Made by a program: the position numbers and the translations under genes. The notes beneath the pieces were generated by a model. That model was not told the DNA's origin. It was given only the letters and a program-made list of their open reading frames with translations, and ran no database searches. From contig CAKRHR010000059.1 in assembly GCA_934339005.1 (NCBI GenBank), positions 1 through 16,207 of the forward strand: a stretch of 16,207 nucleotides of DNA, written 5' to 3'. Numbering within the stretch: the first letter of the stretch is position 1; every line of letters begins with the position of its first letter. Source of the stretch: an uncultured Catenibacillus sp. (lineage in GTDB: Bacteria; Bacillota; Clostridia; Lachnospirales; Lachnospiraceae). Below are positions 1 through 6,337 of the stretch, piece by piece.

Positions 1-2
1 GC

Positions 3-114
3 GATTTACGCAGTAAATCAGCGGATTCTGAATGTTTCAGAATTACGGGAGTAGCGTTAGCTACGGAGTAATTCGTGGCATCAAGTTAGGGGCAAAATAC
101 TTTTTGACCCTAAC
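3..114. repeat. Run of small hairpins (structured intergenic or repeat DNA)
   Basis: Four dyads are packed into about 110 bp. GATTTAC/GTAAATC is at 3-9 and 13-19. ATTCTGAA/TTCAGAAT is at 25-32 and 36-43. A nested stem has GAATTAC (40-46) with GTAATTC (68-74) around GTAGC-GTTA-GCTAC (51-64). GTTAGGG/CCCTAAC (85-91, 108-114) continues inward as CAAAA/TTTTG with a TACT loop. No reading frame explains this. The last stem lies about 70 bp past the fabF stop and could act in transcript end formation, but no T-run follows it on either strand. It may be a dispersed palindromic repeat; copy number cannot be judged here. Confidence 0.5.
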
Positions 115-181
115 ATCATCATATTATGAGAATTTATAATTGGGAATTTTTCGGTTACTATTTTTTTAGTTTTCCGATTTA

Positions 182-1414
182 CTACTGATACTTTTTCACA
201 ATAATACTGGAATTCTGACCACCAAAACCAAAAGCGTTAGACATCGCATATTCAATCTGTTTCTTGCGGGCAGTATTTGGAATGTAATCCAGGTCACAGG
301 CTTCATCCTGATGTTCAAGATTGATTGTCGGAGGCAAAATACCCTCGTTCAAAGCCTGAACACATGTAATCACTTCAACAATACCACCGGCGCCCATCAT
401 ATGGCCTGTCGCACCCTTTGTTGAGCTACAGCAAAGGGCATCTGCAGCGTCCTCAAATACCATACGAATTGCTTTTGTTTCTGCAATATCGCCTGCAGGT
501 GTTGATGTACCATGCATGTTAATATAATCAATCTTATCCGGTGTAATACCTGCACTTGCAAGTGCAAGACGCATACATTCTGCTGCACCTGTGCCTTCCG
601 GGTTCGGTGCTGTCACATGATAAGCATCTGTGTTGTTCGCATAACCTGCCAACTCACAATAAATCTTTGCCTGTCTTGCTTTGGCATGAGCTTCTGTTTC
701 AAGCAGTAATGCACCACCGCCTTCACCCATAATAAAGCCATCTCTGTCTTTATCAAATGGTCTGCAGGCTTTCTCAGGTTCATCGTTGTGTCTTGATAAT
801 GCGTGAGCTGCCGCCAGGCTCTGAAATACCAGAGGACACAGGCTGGCTTCGCCGCCAACAACAAGCACTGCATCACACATACCTGAACGAATCATCATCG
901 CCCCTGTCAGAATCGCATCTCCGCCTGATGAACATGCTGTACTGACTGTGAGGCTTGGTCCCTGGATATGATGCGCAATTGAAATCTGGGCTGCACTGAC
1001 GTTACCAAGAATCTTTGGTACAAATCTTGGGCTGACACTCTTACGTGTAGACTCTGCCATCTGCATCTGTGCTTCGGCTGTTGCTGCAGAACCACCCATG
1101 GCTGTTGCCATCACGATACCTGTTCTTGCGGGTTCAATCTCGATCCCGCTGTCTGTGAGTGCTTCTTCCGCTGATGCATAAGCATACTGCATAAATACGT
1201 CCATCTCACGCACAAGCTTCTTTGGCATATAGTTTGTCGGTTCAAAACCTTTGACTTGTGCACCAATCTTTACAATCGTGTCAGATGTATCAAAATTGGT
1301 GATTGTTCCAATACCACACTCACCTTTAATCAGGTTTTCCCAAAATGTCTTCACACCTATACCAACAGGTGTCACTGCACCCATACCTGTAATTACTATT
1401 CTCTCTCTATCCAT
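182..1414 (-). CDS. fabF: Beta-ketoacyl-ACP synthase II (FabF-like)
   Basis: This 410-residue protein has the usual length of the elongating condensing enzyme of type II fatty acid synthesis, which joins malonyl-ACP to a growing acyl-ACP in the cytoplasm. The thiolase-fold catalytic triad is visible: Cys161 in STACSSGG, His301 in HGTSTP and His338 in KGATGHMMGAGG, with Lys333 nearby. The C-terminal AFGFGG gate loop is present. The ATG at 1414 fits the family N terminus (RIVITGMGAVTPVG). The gene stands alone: no other fab gene is adjacent, and the divergent neighbour is an aminotransferase. Residues after the nucleophile read CSSGGDA rather than the CASGTHA-type of textbook FabF, so a specialised condensing role is possible. 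A sigma-A-like promoter lies 74 bp upstream. Confidence 0.93.
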   Translation of the reverse strand: MDRERIVITGMGAVTPVGIGVKTFWENLIKGECGIGTITNFDTSDTIVKIGAQVKGFEPTNYMPKKLVREMDVFMQYAYASAEEALTDSGIEIEPARTGIVMATAMGGSAATAEAQMQMAESTRKSVSPRFVPKILGNVSAAQISIAHHIQGPSLTVSTACSSGGDAILTGAMMIRSGMCDAVLVVGGEASLCPLVFQSLAAAHALSRHNDEPEKACRPFDKDRDGFIMGEGGGALLLETEAHAKARQAKIYCELAGYANNTDAYHVTAPNPEGTGAAECMRLALASAGITPDKIDYINMHGTSTPAGDIAETKAIRMVFEDAADALCCSSTKGATGHMMGAGGIVEVITCVQALNEGILPPTINLEHQDEACDLDYIPNTARKKQIEYAMSNAFGFGGQNSSIIVKKYQ

Positions 1415-1487
1415 TTGCCTTATTCGTCCTCTTCATAAATTCTACCGCCGAAACATCTATTCCCGGCCTCTTTTTACATATATAGTT

Positions 1488-1516
1488 AGTATAGCAAAAG
1501 AAGGTATATGTGTCAA
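1488..1516 (-). promoter_or_regulatory. fabF promoter (TTGACA-N17-TATACT)
   Basis: On the minus strand TTGACA (1516-1511) is followed by exactly 17 bp and TATACT (1493-1488). This near-consensus housekeeping promoter gives fabF a leader of about 65 nt. Confidence 0.8.
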
Positions 1517-1543
1517 ACAATATAAAGTATTATGTTTAGTAGT

Positions 1544-1561
1544 TTTGATTACTATATCAAA
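1544..1561. promoter_or_regulatory. Dyad TTTGAT-N6-ATCAAA upstream of the fabF promoter
   Basis: Perfect 6-bp arms with a TACTAT spacer lie 27 bp upstream of the fabF -35 box. The same arms and spacer length recur at 5135-5152 before the M55 peptidase gene. It resembles TTTGA/TCAAA fatty-acid operators such as FabT sites only in part, because the spacer is longer. The binding protein is unknown. Confidence 0.4.
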
Positions 1562-1681
1562 TAGTATACATGAATATTAACATACTTTTTTTTCTGTGTC
1601 AATATATGCTCACAAAATATCCCTATTCTCTATACCCGTCAGCTATCTCTATTCTCCTTATTTCAAATTTTCCTCATTTTT

Positions 1682-1717
1682 TCTTTACTTTAGTGCAGAA
1701 AAGTATTAAAGTAAAGA
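1682..1717. repeat. 11-bp inverted repeat in the fabF/aminotransferase intergenic region
   Basis: TCTTTACTTTA (1682-1692) and TAAAGTAAAGA (1707-1717) are perfect complementary arms around a 14-bp spacer, 84 bp before the aminotransferase start. Just downstream CAGTACTT occurs twice (1728-1735, 1743-1750) as a direct repeat with a 15-bp period. The arrangement looks like an operator region or an mRNA leader hairpin. No terminator-type T-run follows, and no gene is seen in 1415-1800. Confidence 0.45.
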
Positions 1718-1756
1718 GTAAGTCAACCAGTACTTAAACATTCAGTACTTCAATAT

Positions 1757-1785
1757 TTGTCACAGACATTATTACACTCTATATA
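1757..1785 (+). promoter_or_regulatory. Possible aminotransferase promoter (weak call)
   Basis: TTGTCA (1757-1762), a 17-bp spacer and TATATA (1780-1785) match promoter spacing. However, the predicted start near 1792 would fall inside the ribosome binding site GGAAGG (1788-1793), so the real promoter may lie further upstream. Confidence 0.25.
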
Positions 1786-1800
1786 AAGGAAGGTTTTTCT

Positions 1801-2988
1801 ATGGTTTCACAGCAGATTCTTAATGATATTAATAATAGCTCAGCCATTCGTGCTATGTTCACAGAAGGCAAAAAACTTGCCGCCAGAGTCGGCGCAGAAA
1901 ACGTATATGATTTCAGCTTGGGCAATCCTGTCACACCTGTTCCCGACAGCTTTACCCAGGCCTTAAAAGACGTCATTAATACAGAAGATTCATTATCTTT
2001 ACATGGCTACATGGACAATGCAGGTTATCCTGAAGTCCGTCAGCAGGTTGCAGAAAGTTTAAATAACCGCTTTGGTGTATCCCTTGCCGGCAAAAATATT
2101 ATTATGACTGTCGGTGCTGCCGGCGCAATTAATGTTATTTTAAAAACACTCATTGATATCGGCGATGAAATGATCGTATTCAAACCTTATTTTACAGAAT
2201 ACCGCAACTACATCGGCAACTGGCGCGGCAAACTGGTACTTGTTGAACCGGATTACTCAAATTTTCAGCCGGATTTTGAAGATTTGGAACACAAAATCAG
2301 CCCGAAGACAAAAGCAATTATCATCAACAATCCTGTCAATCCAACAGGTGTTGTTTATTCAGAAGACACAATTAAAAAAATCGCTGCAATTCTTGAAGCA
2401 AAACAAAAAGAATATGGTCATGAGATTTATATTATTTCTGATGAACCTTATAGAGAACTTGTTTTCGATGGCAAAGAAACACCATTTTTGACAAAATACT
2501 ACGCAAATACATTCGTAACTTACTCCTTTAGTAAATCCCTGTCGATTCCTGGCGAACGTATCGGCTATATCGTTATCCCTGATGAAATGGCGGATTTTGA
2601 TACAGTTGTCGCCGGTCTGACAATTGCCAACCGTATCTGCGGTTTCATCAATGCACCTTCTCTGCTTCAGAAGGCTGTGGCTCGCTGCCTGTATGAAAAA
2701 ACAGACATTGATTTCTATGACCGCAACCGTAAGATGCTTTATAAAATCGTAACGGACTGTGGTTTTGAATGTGTTTATCCTGAAGGAACTTTCTATCTGT
2801 TTATGAAGAGCCCTGAACCGGATGAGCTGCACTTCGTTGAAGTTGCCAAAAAACATCACCTTATGCTCGTCAATGGTACAACTTTTGGCTGCCCGGGTTA
2901 TGTGCGTCTGGCTTACTGTGTACAGCCGGATATGATTGAGCGCTCAAAAGGTGCATTTGAAGCTCTTGCTAAAGAATACGGATTATAG
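1801..2988 (+). CDS. PLP-dependent aminotransferase, class I/II
   Basis: This 395-residue fold-type I aminotransferase belongs to the aspartate/aromatic aminotransferase group. Expected residues are visible: Asn180-Pro-Thr-Gly in INNPVNPTG, Asp214 and Tyr217 in SDEPYREL, the Schiff-base Lys245 in YSFSKSLSIPGERIGY with phosphate-binding Arg253, and carboxylate-binding Arg369 in YVRLAY. It should transfer an amino group between an L-amino acid and a 2-oxo acid in the cytosol; the substrate cannot be read from sequence. GGAAGG lies 7 nt before the ATG. It is the only clear plus-strand gene, divergent from fabF, and is followed by a strong terminator shared with the converging small gene. Alanine, aspartate or aromatic amino acids are all possible substrates. 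Confidence 0.9.
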   Translation: MVSQQILNDINNSSAIRAMFTEGKKLAARVGAENVYDFSLGNPVTPVPDSFTQALKDVINTEDSLSLHGYMDNAGYPEVRQQVAESLNNRFGVSLAGKNIIMTVGAAGAINVILKTLIDIGDEMIVFKPYFTEYRNYIGNWRGKLVLVEPDYSNFQPDFEDLEHKISPKTKAIIINNPVNPTGVVYSEDTIKKIAAILEAKQKEYGHEIYIISDEPYRELVFDGKETPFLTKYYANTFVTYSFSKSLSIPGERIGYIVIPDEMADFDTVVAGLTIANRICGFINAPSLLQKAVARCLYEKTDIDFYDRNRKMLYKIVTDCGFECVYPEGTFYLFMKSPEPDELHFVEVAKKHHLMLVNGTTFGCPGYVRLAYCVQPDMIERSKGAFEALAKEYGL

Positions 2989-2993
2989 AAGCG

Positions 2994-3042
2994 TTTTTAT
3001 GTAACCGGAACATTACGGAGTAATTTCCCGGTTACATAAAAA
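2994..3042. repeat. 15-bp perfect hairpin with a nested inner stem
   Basis: TTTTTATGTAACCGG (2994-3008) pairs fully with CCGGTTACATAAAAA (3028-3042). The loop holds an inner ATTAC-GGA-GTAAT stem. The T-run is in the 5' arm and the A-run in the 3' arm, opposite to an intrinsic terminator, so it may instead protect the mRNA 3' end. TACGGAGTAATT in the loop (3014-3025) also occurs at 62-73 in the left-edge hairpin cluster. Confidence 0.55.
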
Positions 3043-3081
3043 ATAAGCGGTTCGACCAAATGACCGAACCGCTTATTTTTT
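3040..3081. terminator. Bidirectional intrinsic terminator
   Basis: AAAATAAGCGGTTCG (3040-3054) pairs with CGAACCGCTTATTTT (3065-3079) and runs into further T residues. The A-stem-T symmetry lets it end both the plus-strand aminotransferase transcript and the converging minus-strand transcript of the 45-residue membrane protein. Confidence 0.9.
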
Positions 3082-3122
3082 GTATTCACATATAAGGTAA
3101 CTTTCTTATGTATCTCGCATGA

Positions 3123-3260
3123 TTAATGGCAATGTCCACCACAGTTTTTGCAATCTCCACCGCACTGAATCGATTTACCTGCTTTTTTGGATTTCACCAT
3201 ATAGCCGACAATAAGTCCAACAACGACAACTAATACGGCTGTTACAATAATTGTACCCAT
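3123..3260 (-). CDS. FeoB-associated Cys-rich membrane protein (45 residues)
   Basis: This small gene encodes one hydrophobic helix at residues about 3-22 (TIIVTAVLVVVVVGLIVGYM), a basic stretch VKSKKAGK, and a C-terminal cysteine/glycine/histidine tail CGGDCKNCGGHCH with Cys33, Cys37, Cys40 and Cys44. That layout matches the FeoB-associated Cys-rich membrane proteins, which usually accompany ferrous-iron transporters and are thought to handle iron or its redox state at the membrane. The precise role is unproven. AGAGGATG lies just before the ATG. FeoA and FeoB are not in this window, so it is an orphan here. Two metal-box-like dyads overlap its promoter, supporting a metal-responsive role by inference. 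It shares the terminator at 3040-3081. Confidence 0.8.
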   Translation of the reverse strand: MGTIIVTAVLVVVVGLIVGYMVKSKKAGKSIQCGGDCKNCGGHCH

Positions 3261-3288
3261 ATCATCATCCTCTTTTCATTGTCCGTTT

Positions 3289-3342
3289 TAGTTAGCACAA
3301 TCTAACTACATATAGATTAGCATTAACTAACTTATTTGTCAA
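3289..3342 (-). promoter_or_regulatory. Promoter with two TTAG-N6-CTAA operator boxes
   Basis: Box 1 is TAGTTAG-CACAAT-CTAACTA (3289-3308), with perfect 7-bp arms. Box 2 is TTAG-CATTAA-CTAA (3317-3330). Their centres are 25 bp apart. Minus-strand TTGACA (3342-3337), 17 bp, then TAATCT (3319-3314) forms a candidate promoter. Box 2 covers the spacer and touches the -10, and box 1 covers the start region. TTAG/CTAA dyads are typical of DtxR/IdeR/MntR-family metalloregulators, so iron- or manganese-dependent repression is the inferred logic. Confidence 0.6.
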
Positions 3343-3369
3343 CTGTTTTAATTAATTTTTTTAATCTAA

Positions 3370-4074
3370 TTAATCTATCCAGGTTCGTCCTGATACATCA
3401 ATGGTTGCATGTGCCATCTCCACCATCGGGTCTATATACCAGTCATTTAACTGTGCTTCCGTTTTCAGAACAGACAATTCTGTACATGCCATCACAACCC
3501 GACTGCAGCCCGCATCACGATAGGCAGCTGAAATACGTTCCCAGCTCTGCTCATCATAATTCTTACCACATTTGATTCGATCATATATCTGATGCATAAC
3601 TTCTTTCTGGATTGCATCCTCTGGTGTATAACATTCAAAACCTTTTTCTTCAAGCACCGATTGATACAATCTGGTCCGGATTGTACCGTCTGTTGCCATA
3701 ATACCAATACGTTCACCCTTTGCACATATCTTCTCCAAATGCGCAACTGTCAGATGAATCATATGTAATACAGGTATCTGAAGCTCGTGTTGTATCATAT
3801 CTATAAAAAAATGTGCCGTATTGCAAGTTACCGCAATTGCCTTGCATCCACTGTTTTGTAAAAACAGTGCATCTTCAAGCATCTGATTGCGCACATCTTC
3901 ATAATCATTATTTAATATGGCTTCTGTACGGTCAGGTATAGACGTATCACTTAATATTATCATATTAATATGATCCTGATCTTTTTCTGCCTTTGTATGG
4001 TCTGTCACCATTTTATAAAATAATTCTGATGCCATCGGTCCCATACCGCCAATAATACCAATTTCTGCTTTCAT
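3370..4074 (-). CDS. Aspartate/glutamate racemase family protein
   Basis: This 234-residue protein fits the cofactor-independent Asp/Glu racemase family, which interconverts L- and D-aspartate or glutamate with two cysteines acting as opposing acid and base. Both are present: Cys84 in AVTCNTAHFF and Cys197 in VVMACTEL. The N terminus IGIIGGMGPMAS is the family's glycine-rich start. I chose the ATG at 4074 over an upstream in-frame codon at 4101 because AGGAG lies 10 nt before it and the product then begins directly at the conserved strand. It is the last gene of the LysR/P1/M55 group, 230 bp after the M55 gene, so it may also have its own promoter. Aspartate versus glutamate specificity cannot be read here. 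Confidence 0.9.
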   Translation of the reverse strand: MKAEIGIIGGMGPMASELFYKMVTDHTKAEKDQDHINMIILSDTSIPDRTEAILNNDYEDVRNQMLEDALFLQNSGCKAIAVTCNTAHFFIDMIQHELQIPVLHMIHLTVAHLEKICAKGERIGIMATDGTIRTRLYQSVLEEKGFECYTPEDAIQKEVMHQIYDRIKCGKNYDEQSWERISAAYRDAGCSRVVMACTELSVLKTEAQLNDWYIDPMVEMAHATIDVSGRTWID

Positions 4075-4129
4075 ATTTATACATCTCCTGTCTGCTGTCA
4101 CTTTATTACCAAGTCACTGTATATTTTTC

Positions 4130-4144
4130 GTAATGCTGCATTAC
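4130..4144. promoter_or_regulatory. Palindrome GTAATGC-T-GCATTAC before the racemase gene
   Basis: A perfect 7-bp dyad around a single central base lies 56 bp upstream of the racemase ATG, in the 230-bp gap after the M55 gene. It is well suited to a dimeric regulator. No terminator separates the two genes. Confidence 0.4.
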
Positions 4145-4304
4145 AGAGTCAAAACTCACCTCTGCTTTAAAACAAATTATTTACTATATCTGTGTTTCTT
4201 AATGACATAAATAGACTTTAGACAAATTATTGCATTTTACACCAAAACCAAACAAATATTTATACCTGCATGATAAATGGTCTGACTTTGAACGGGCAAA
4301 TACA

Positions 4305-5096
4305 TTACTCAATAAAAGAACGGGCAATCGCCATCTCAAACGGATCTTTGGCACTATATGCCACCGTATACGGATCAATCAGTCTTGCGCCTGGATACCA
4401 GGAGGCATTCTGCGCTCTTGTATGCTCTTTATAATTAATCAGCAATTCATATGCAGGTACTAACGGTCGTGCCTGCTGAGGCTTTGTCAGTGCTTTTGCC
4501 ACACCTTCTTCAATCGCTCTGACCACATCCTGCGGATGCATATTCCATGTACCACCGCCGATACCAGTTTTTGTGGATACCGTTTCTATATGAGGATACA
4601 GAGATTTTGCGGTTTCACAGATGCCCTTATCGCCCGAAATAAATATTGATGGCACTCTAAAATAATCCGCAAGCTGCGCATTAATCATAAATTCCGAGGC
4701 ATATACCCCATTAATCTTCACCCATTGAAACCACTGGTCTTCGACAGTGTGCCTTAATGGACTCGTATTTGTGTATGCACCAGAGTGATAACCAATATAA
4801 ATTACACCGCTGTATGTATCATCTAACCCTGCCATCATCGCTAACGGCGTACACATCCATCCACGTAAAAGCTGTGTGCCTGCCGGAAGCAGACGCGCAT
4901 CAATGTTTAATGCATCTTCATGTCCGTCTTTAACAACAACCTCATAACCTGCAGCAATCGCTGCCCTGCAGGCCGCCGCAACCTCAAGGGACATCTGCTC
5001 GCAGGCCTGCTCATAGCCCTGACCACCATAACGCGTTTCACGCCAGTCTGTCACACCCGTCACGCCTTCAATATCCGCAGAAATAAATATTTTCAT
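4305..5096 (-). CDS. D-aminopeptidase, peptidase family M55 (DppA-like)
   Basis: This 263-residue protein matches the dinuclear zinc family of Bacillus DppA, which releases D-amino acids from the N terminus of short peptides such as D-Ala-D-Ala. Putative zinc ligands fall at nearly the same numbers as in DppA: Asp8 and Glu10 in ISADIEGVTGV, His59 in KDGHED, His104 in IGYHSGAY, and Glu135 in VYASEF. DppA's reported nucleophile Cys115 has no cysteine counterpart here (R115-H116-T117), so the chemistry may differ. The ATG start gives the expected N-terminal strand; the upstream AGGGGCG is a modest, distant binding site. It lies 99 bp after the P1 peptidase gene, and the gap contains a TTTGAT/ATCAAA dyad. 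Assignment to the family is firm; the substrate is inferred. Confidence 0.88.
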   Translation of the reverse strand: MKIFISADIEGVTGVTDWRETRYGGQGYEQACEQMSLEVAAACRAAIAAGYEVVVKDGHEDALNIDARLLPAGTQLLRGWMCTPLAMMAGLDDTYSGVIYIGYHSGAYTNTSPLRHTVEDQWFQWVKINGVYASEFMINAQLADYFRVPSIFISGDKGICETAKSLYPHIETVSTKTGIGGGTWNMHPQDVVRAIEEGVAKALTKPQQARPLVPAYELLINYKEHTRAQNASWYPGARLIDPYTVAYSAKDPFEMAIARSFIE

Positions 5097-5134
5097 CTGA
5101 TTTTCACGCCCCTGTCTTTATACGGTATCATATC

Positions 5135-5152
5135 TTTGATAGCAGGATCAAA
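5135..5152. promoter_or_regulatory. Dyad TTTGAT-N6-ATCAAA before the M55 gene
   Basis: Perfect 6-bp arms around AGCAGG lie 38 bp upstream of the M55 ATG. Arms and spacer length are identical to the site at 1544-1561 upstream of fabF. Confidence 0.4.
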
Positions 5153-5195
5153 ATATATGTTATCCATGAAACGATATCCCGACTATGCCAAATCT

Positions 5196-6233
5196 TTATA
5201 TATACTCATTCAACGCATGCACAACTTTACCGCGCACGCCACATACTGTTTTCGCATGTGCCAGTGAGCTTAAAATCGCTTCCTCCACTGCTTCTGCTGT
5301 TGCTTCAAACACGATATCCATGCGATCATCATGCAGCATCTTTGTCTGTAAAATGGCATTTTTTGACTGATGCGGTACACGATTTGCCGTTGAAAACGCA
5401 ATTGATATATCTCCGCTGCCGTTGCCGCAAAATGAACCTGTCCGTGCAAGTGCAATCGTTGCACGTTTTGCCATGCGCTTTAACTGACGCTCATTTAAAG
5501 GTATATCTGTACCAATTAAAATAATCACAGAACCTTTCTCGACATCGCCTGCAGATGTGTTATTCGCAGGTGTACATGTATCTATATGTCTGCCATCAAT
5601 CCGTAAATTTCCGGCAAATCCAAAGTTTGTCAGTGTCAATGCACCAATCGTATATGACTGTTCATCCAATTCAATCACGCGTGATGCAGAACCTATACCG
5701 CCCTTTAAACCCATACAGATCATGCCTGTGCCTGCACCCACAGCGCCTTCTTCAAATATCTCCGACGCTTGATTTAACGCCGCCGTCACATGCTCTGCTT
5801 TTACATGCTGACCCCGTATATCATTGAGTTCGCCGTCATTACACTCTGTCACAACACAATTGACCGTACCTGTCGTTACGCCAATTTCTTCATTTTGTCC
5901 AAGCATGTATTTGACCGTTGTGTCCAGCACAGTACCTACACTCAATGTATTCGTCATCATAATTGGAGATTCAATTGTTCCTAATTCTTCAATCTGAACA
6001 AGCCCCACGGATTTTCCAAAGCCGTTAATGACAGACACAGCAGCCATTACTTTATCTTTAAAAAGATTTCCTCCATGCGGAAGTACTGCTGTCACTCCTG
6101 TGTGGATACCTTTTTTGTCATCCTCAAGAGTCACCTGTCCGACTTTGACACCGGGCACGTCCGTAATCAAATTGAGTTGTCCCGATGTAAACTTGCTTGT
6201 CATCTTAACTTTTGAGTCTTTTGCTAAGCCCAT
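5196..6233 (-). CDS. P1 family (S58) peptidase, DmpA/BapA-like aminopeptidase
   Basis: This 345-residue protein belongs to the self-processing DmpA family: L-aminopeptidase D-amidase/esterase and beta-peptidyl aminopeptidases. Precursors cleave before an internal Ser or Thr that becomes the N-terminal nucleophile of the small chain. The matching site is Gly234-Ser235 in DVEKGSVIILIGTDIPL. Other family landmarks are the N-terminal DVPGVKVGQVTL, TGVTAVLPHGG and VGAGTGMICMGLKGGIGS. I chose the ATG at 6233 because AGGAG lies 8 nt before it; an upstream in-frame GTG at 6257 would place that AGGAG inside the coding sequence. It is preceded by a LysR gene on the same strand and followed by the M55 aminopeptidase, suggesting joint use on D- or beta-linked peptides. 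The exact substrate is unknown. Confidence 0.9.
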   Translation of the reverse strand: MGLAKDSKVKMTSKFTSGQLNLITDVPGVKVGQVTLEDDKKGIHTGVTAVLPHGGNLFKDKVMAAVSVINGFGKSVGLVQIEELGTIESPIMMTNTLSVGTVLDTTVKYMLGQNEEIGVTTGTVNCVVTECNDGELNDIRGQHVKAEHVTAALNQASEIFEEGAVGAGTGMICMGLKGGIGSASRVIELDEQSYTIGALTLTNFGFAGNLRIDGRHIDTCTPANNTSAGDVEKGSVIILIGTDIPLNERQLKRMAKRATIALARTGSFCGNGSGDISIAFSTANRVPHQSKNAILQTKMLHDDRMDIVFEATAEAVEEAILSSLAHAKTVCGVRGKVVHALNEYI

Positions 6234-6284
6234 CTCTGTCACTCCTGTCTGCCGCACACATCTCCAAAACCACGCGCGTTTTTC

Positions 6285-6315
6285 TATATAAGTTTAAGTG
6301 ATGTCTGTACGACAA
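6285..6315 (-). promoter_or_regulatory. LysR-type box (T-N11-A) at a candidate promoter of the P1 peptidase gene
   Basis: TGTC-TGTAC-GACA (6302-6314) is a 13-bp interrupted dyad matching the T-N11-A pattern recognised by many LysR-type regulators. It lies in the 104-bp gap between the LysR gene and the P1 peptidase gene. It overlaps a possible minus-strand -35 TTGTCG (6315-6310). A TTATAT (6291-6286) 18 bp further could be the -10. Both promoter boxes are weak, as expected for an activated promoter. Confidence 0.4.
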
Positions 6316-6337
6316 TTTTTCATATATTGCATTTACT

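Noticed and set aside
85..114. GTTAGGG/CCCTAAC stem as the fabF terminator
   Set aside because: No T-run follows on either strand, so it is kept only as a hairpin of unknown role.
1544..1561. Dyad read as a classic FabT site
   Set aside because: Known FabT sites have TTTGA/TCAAA with a much shorter spacer, and no FabT gene is in view; it is reported only as an unassigned dyad.
2359..2859. 166-codon minus-strand frame inside the aminotransferase gene
   Set aside because: It is antisense to a complete, motif-rich enzyme and has no ribosome site or recognisable domain.
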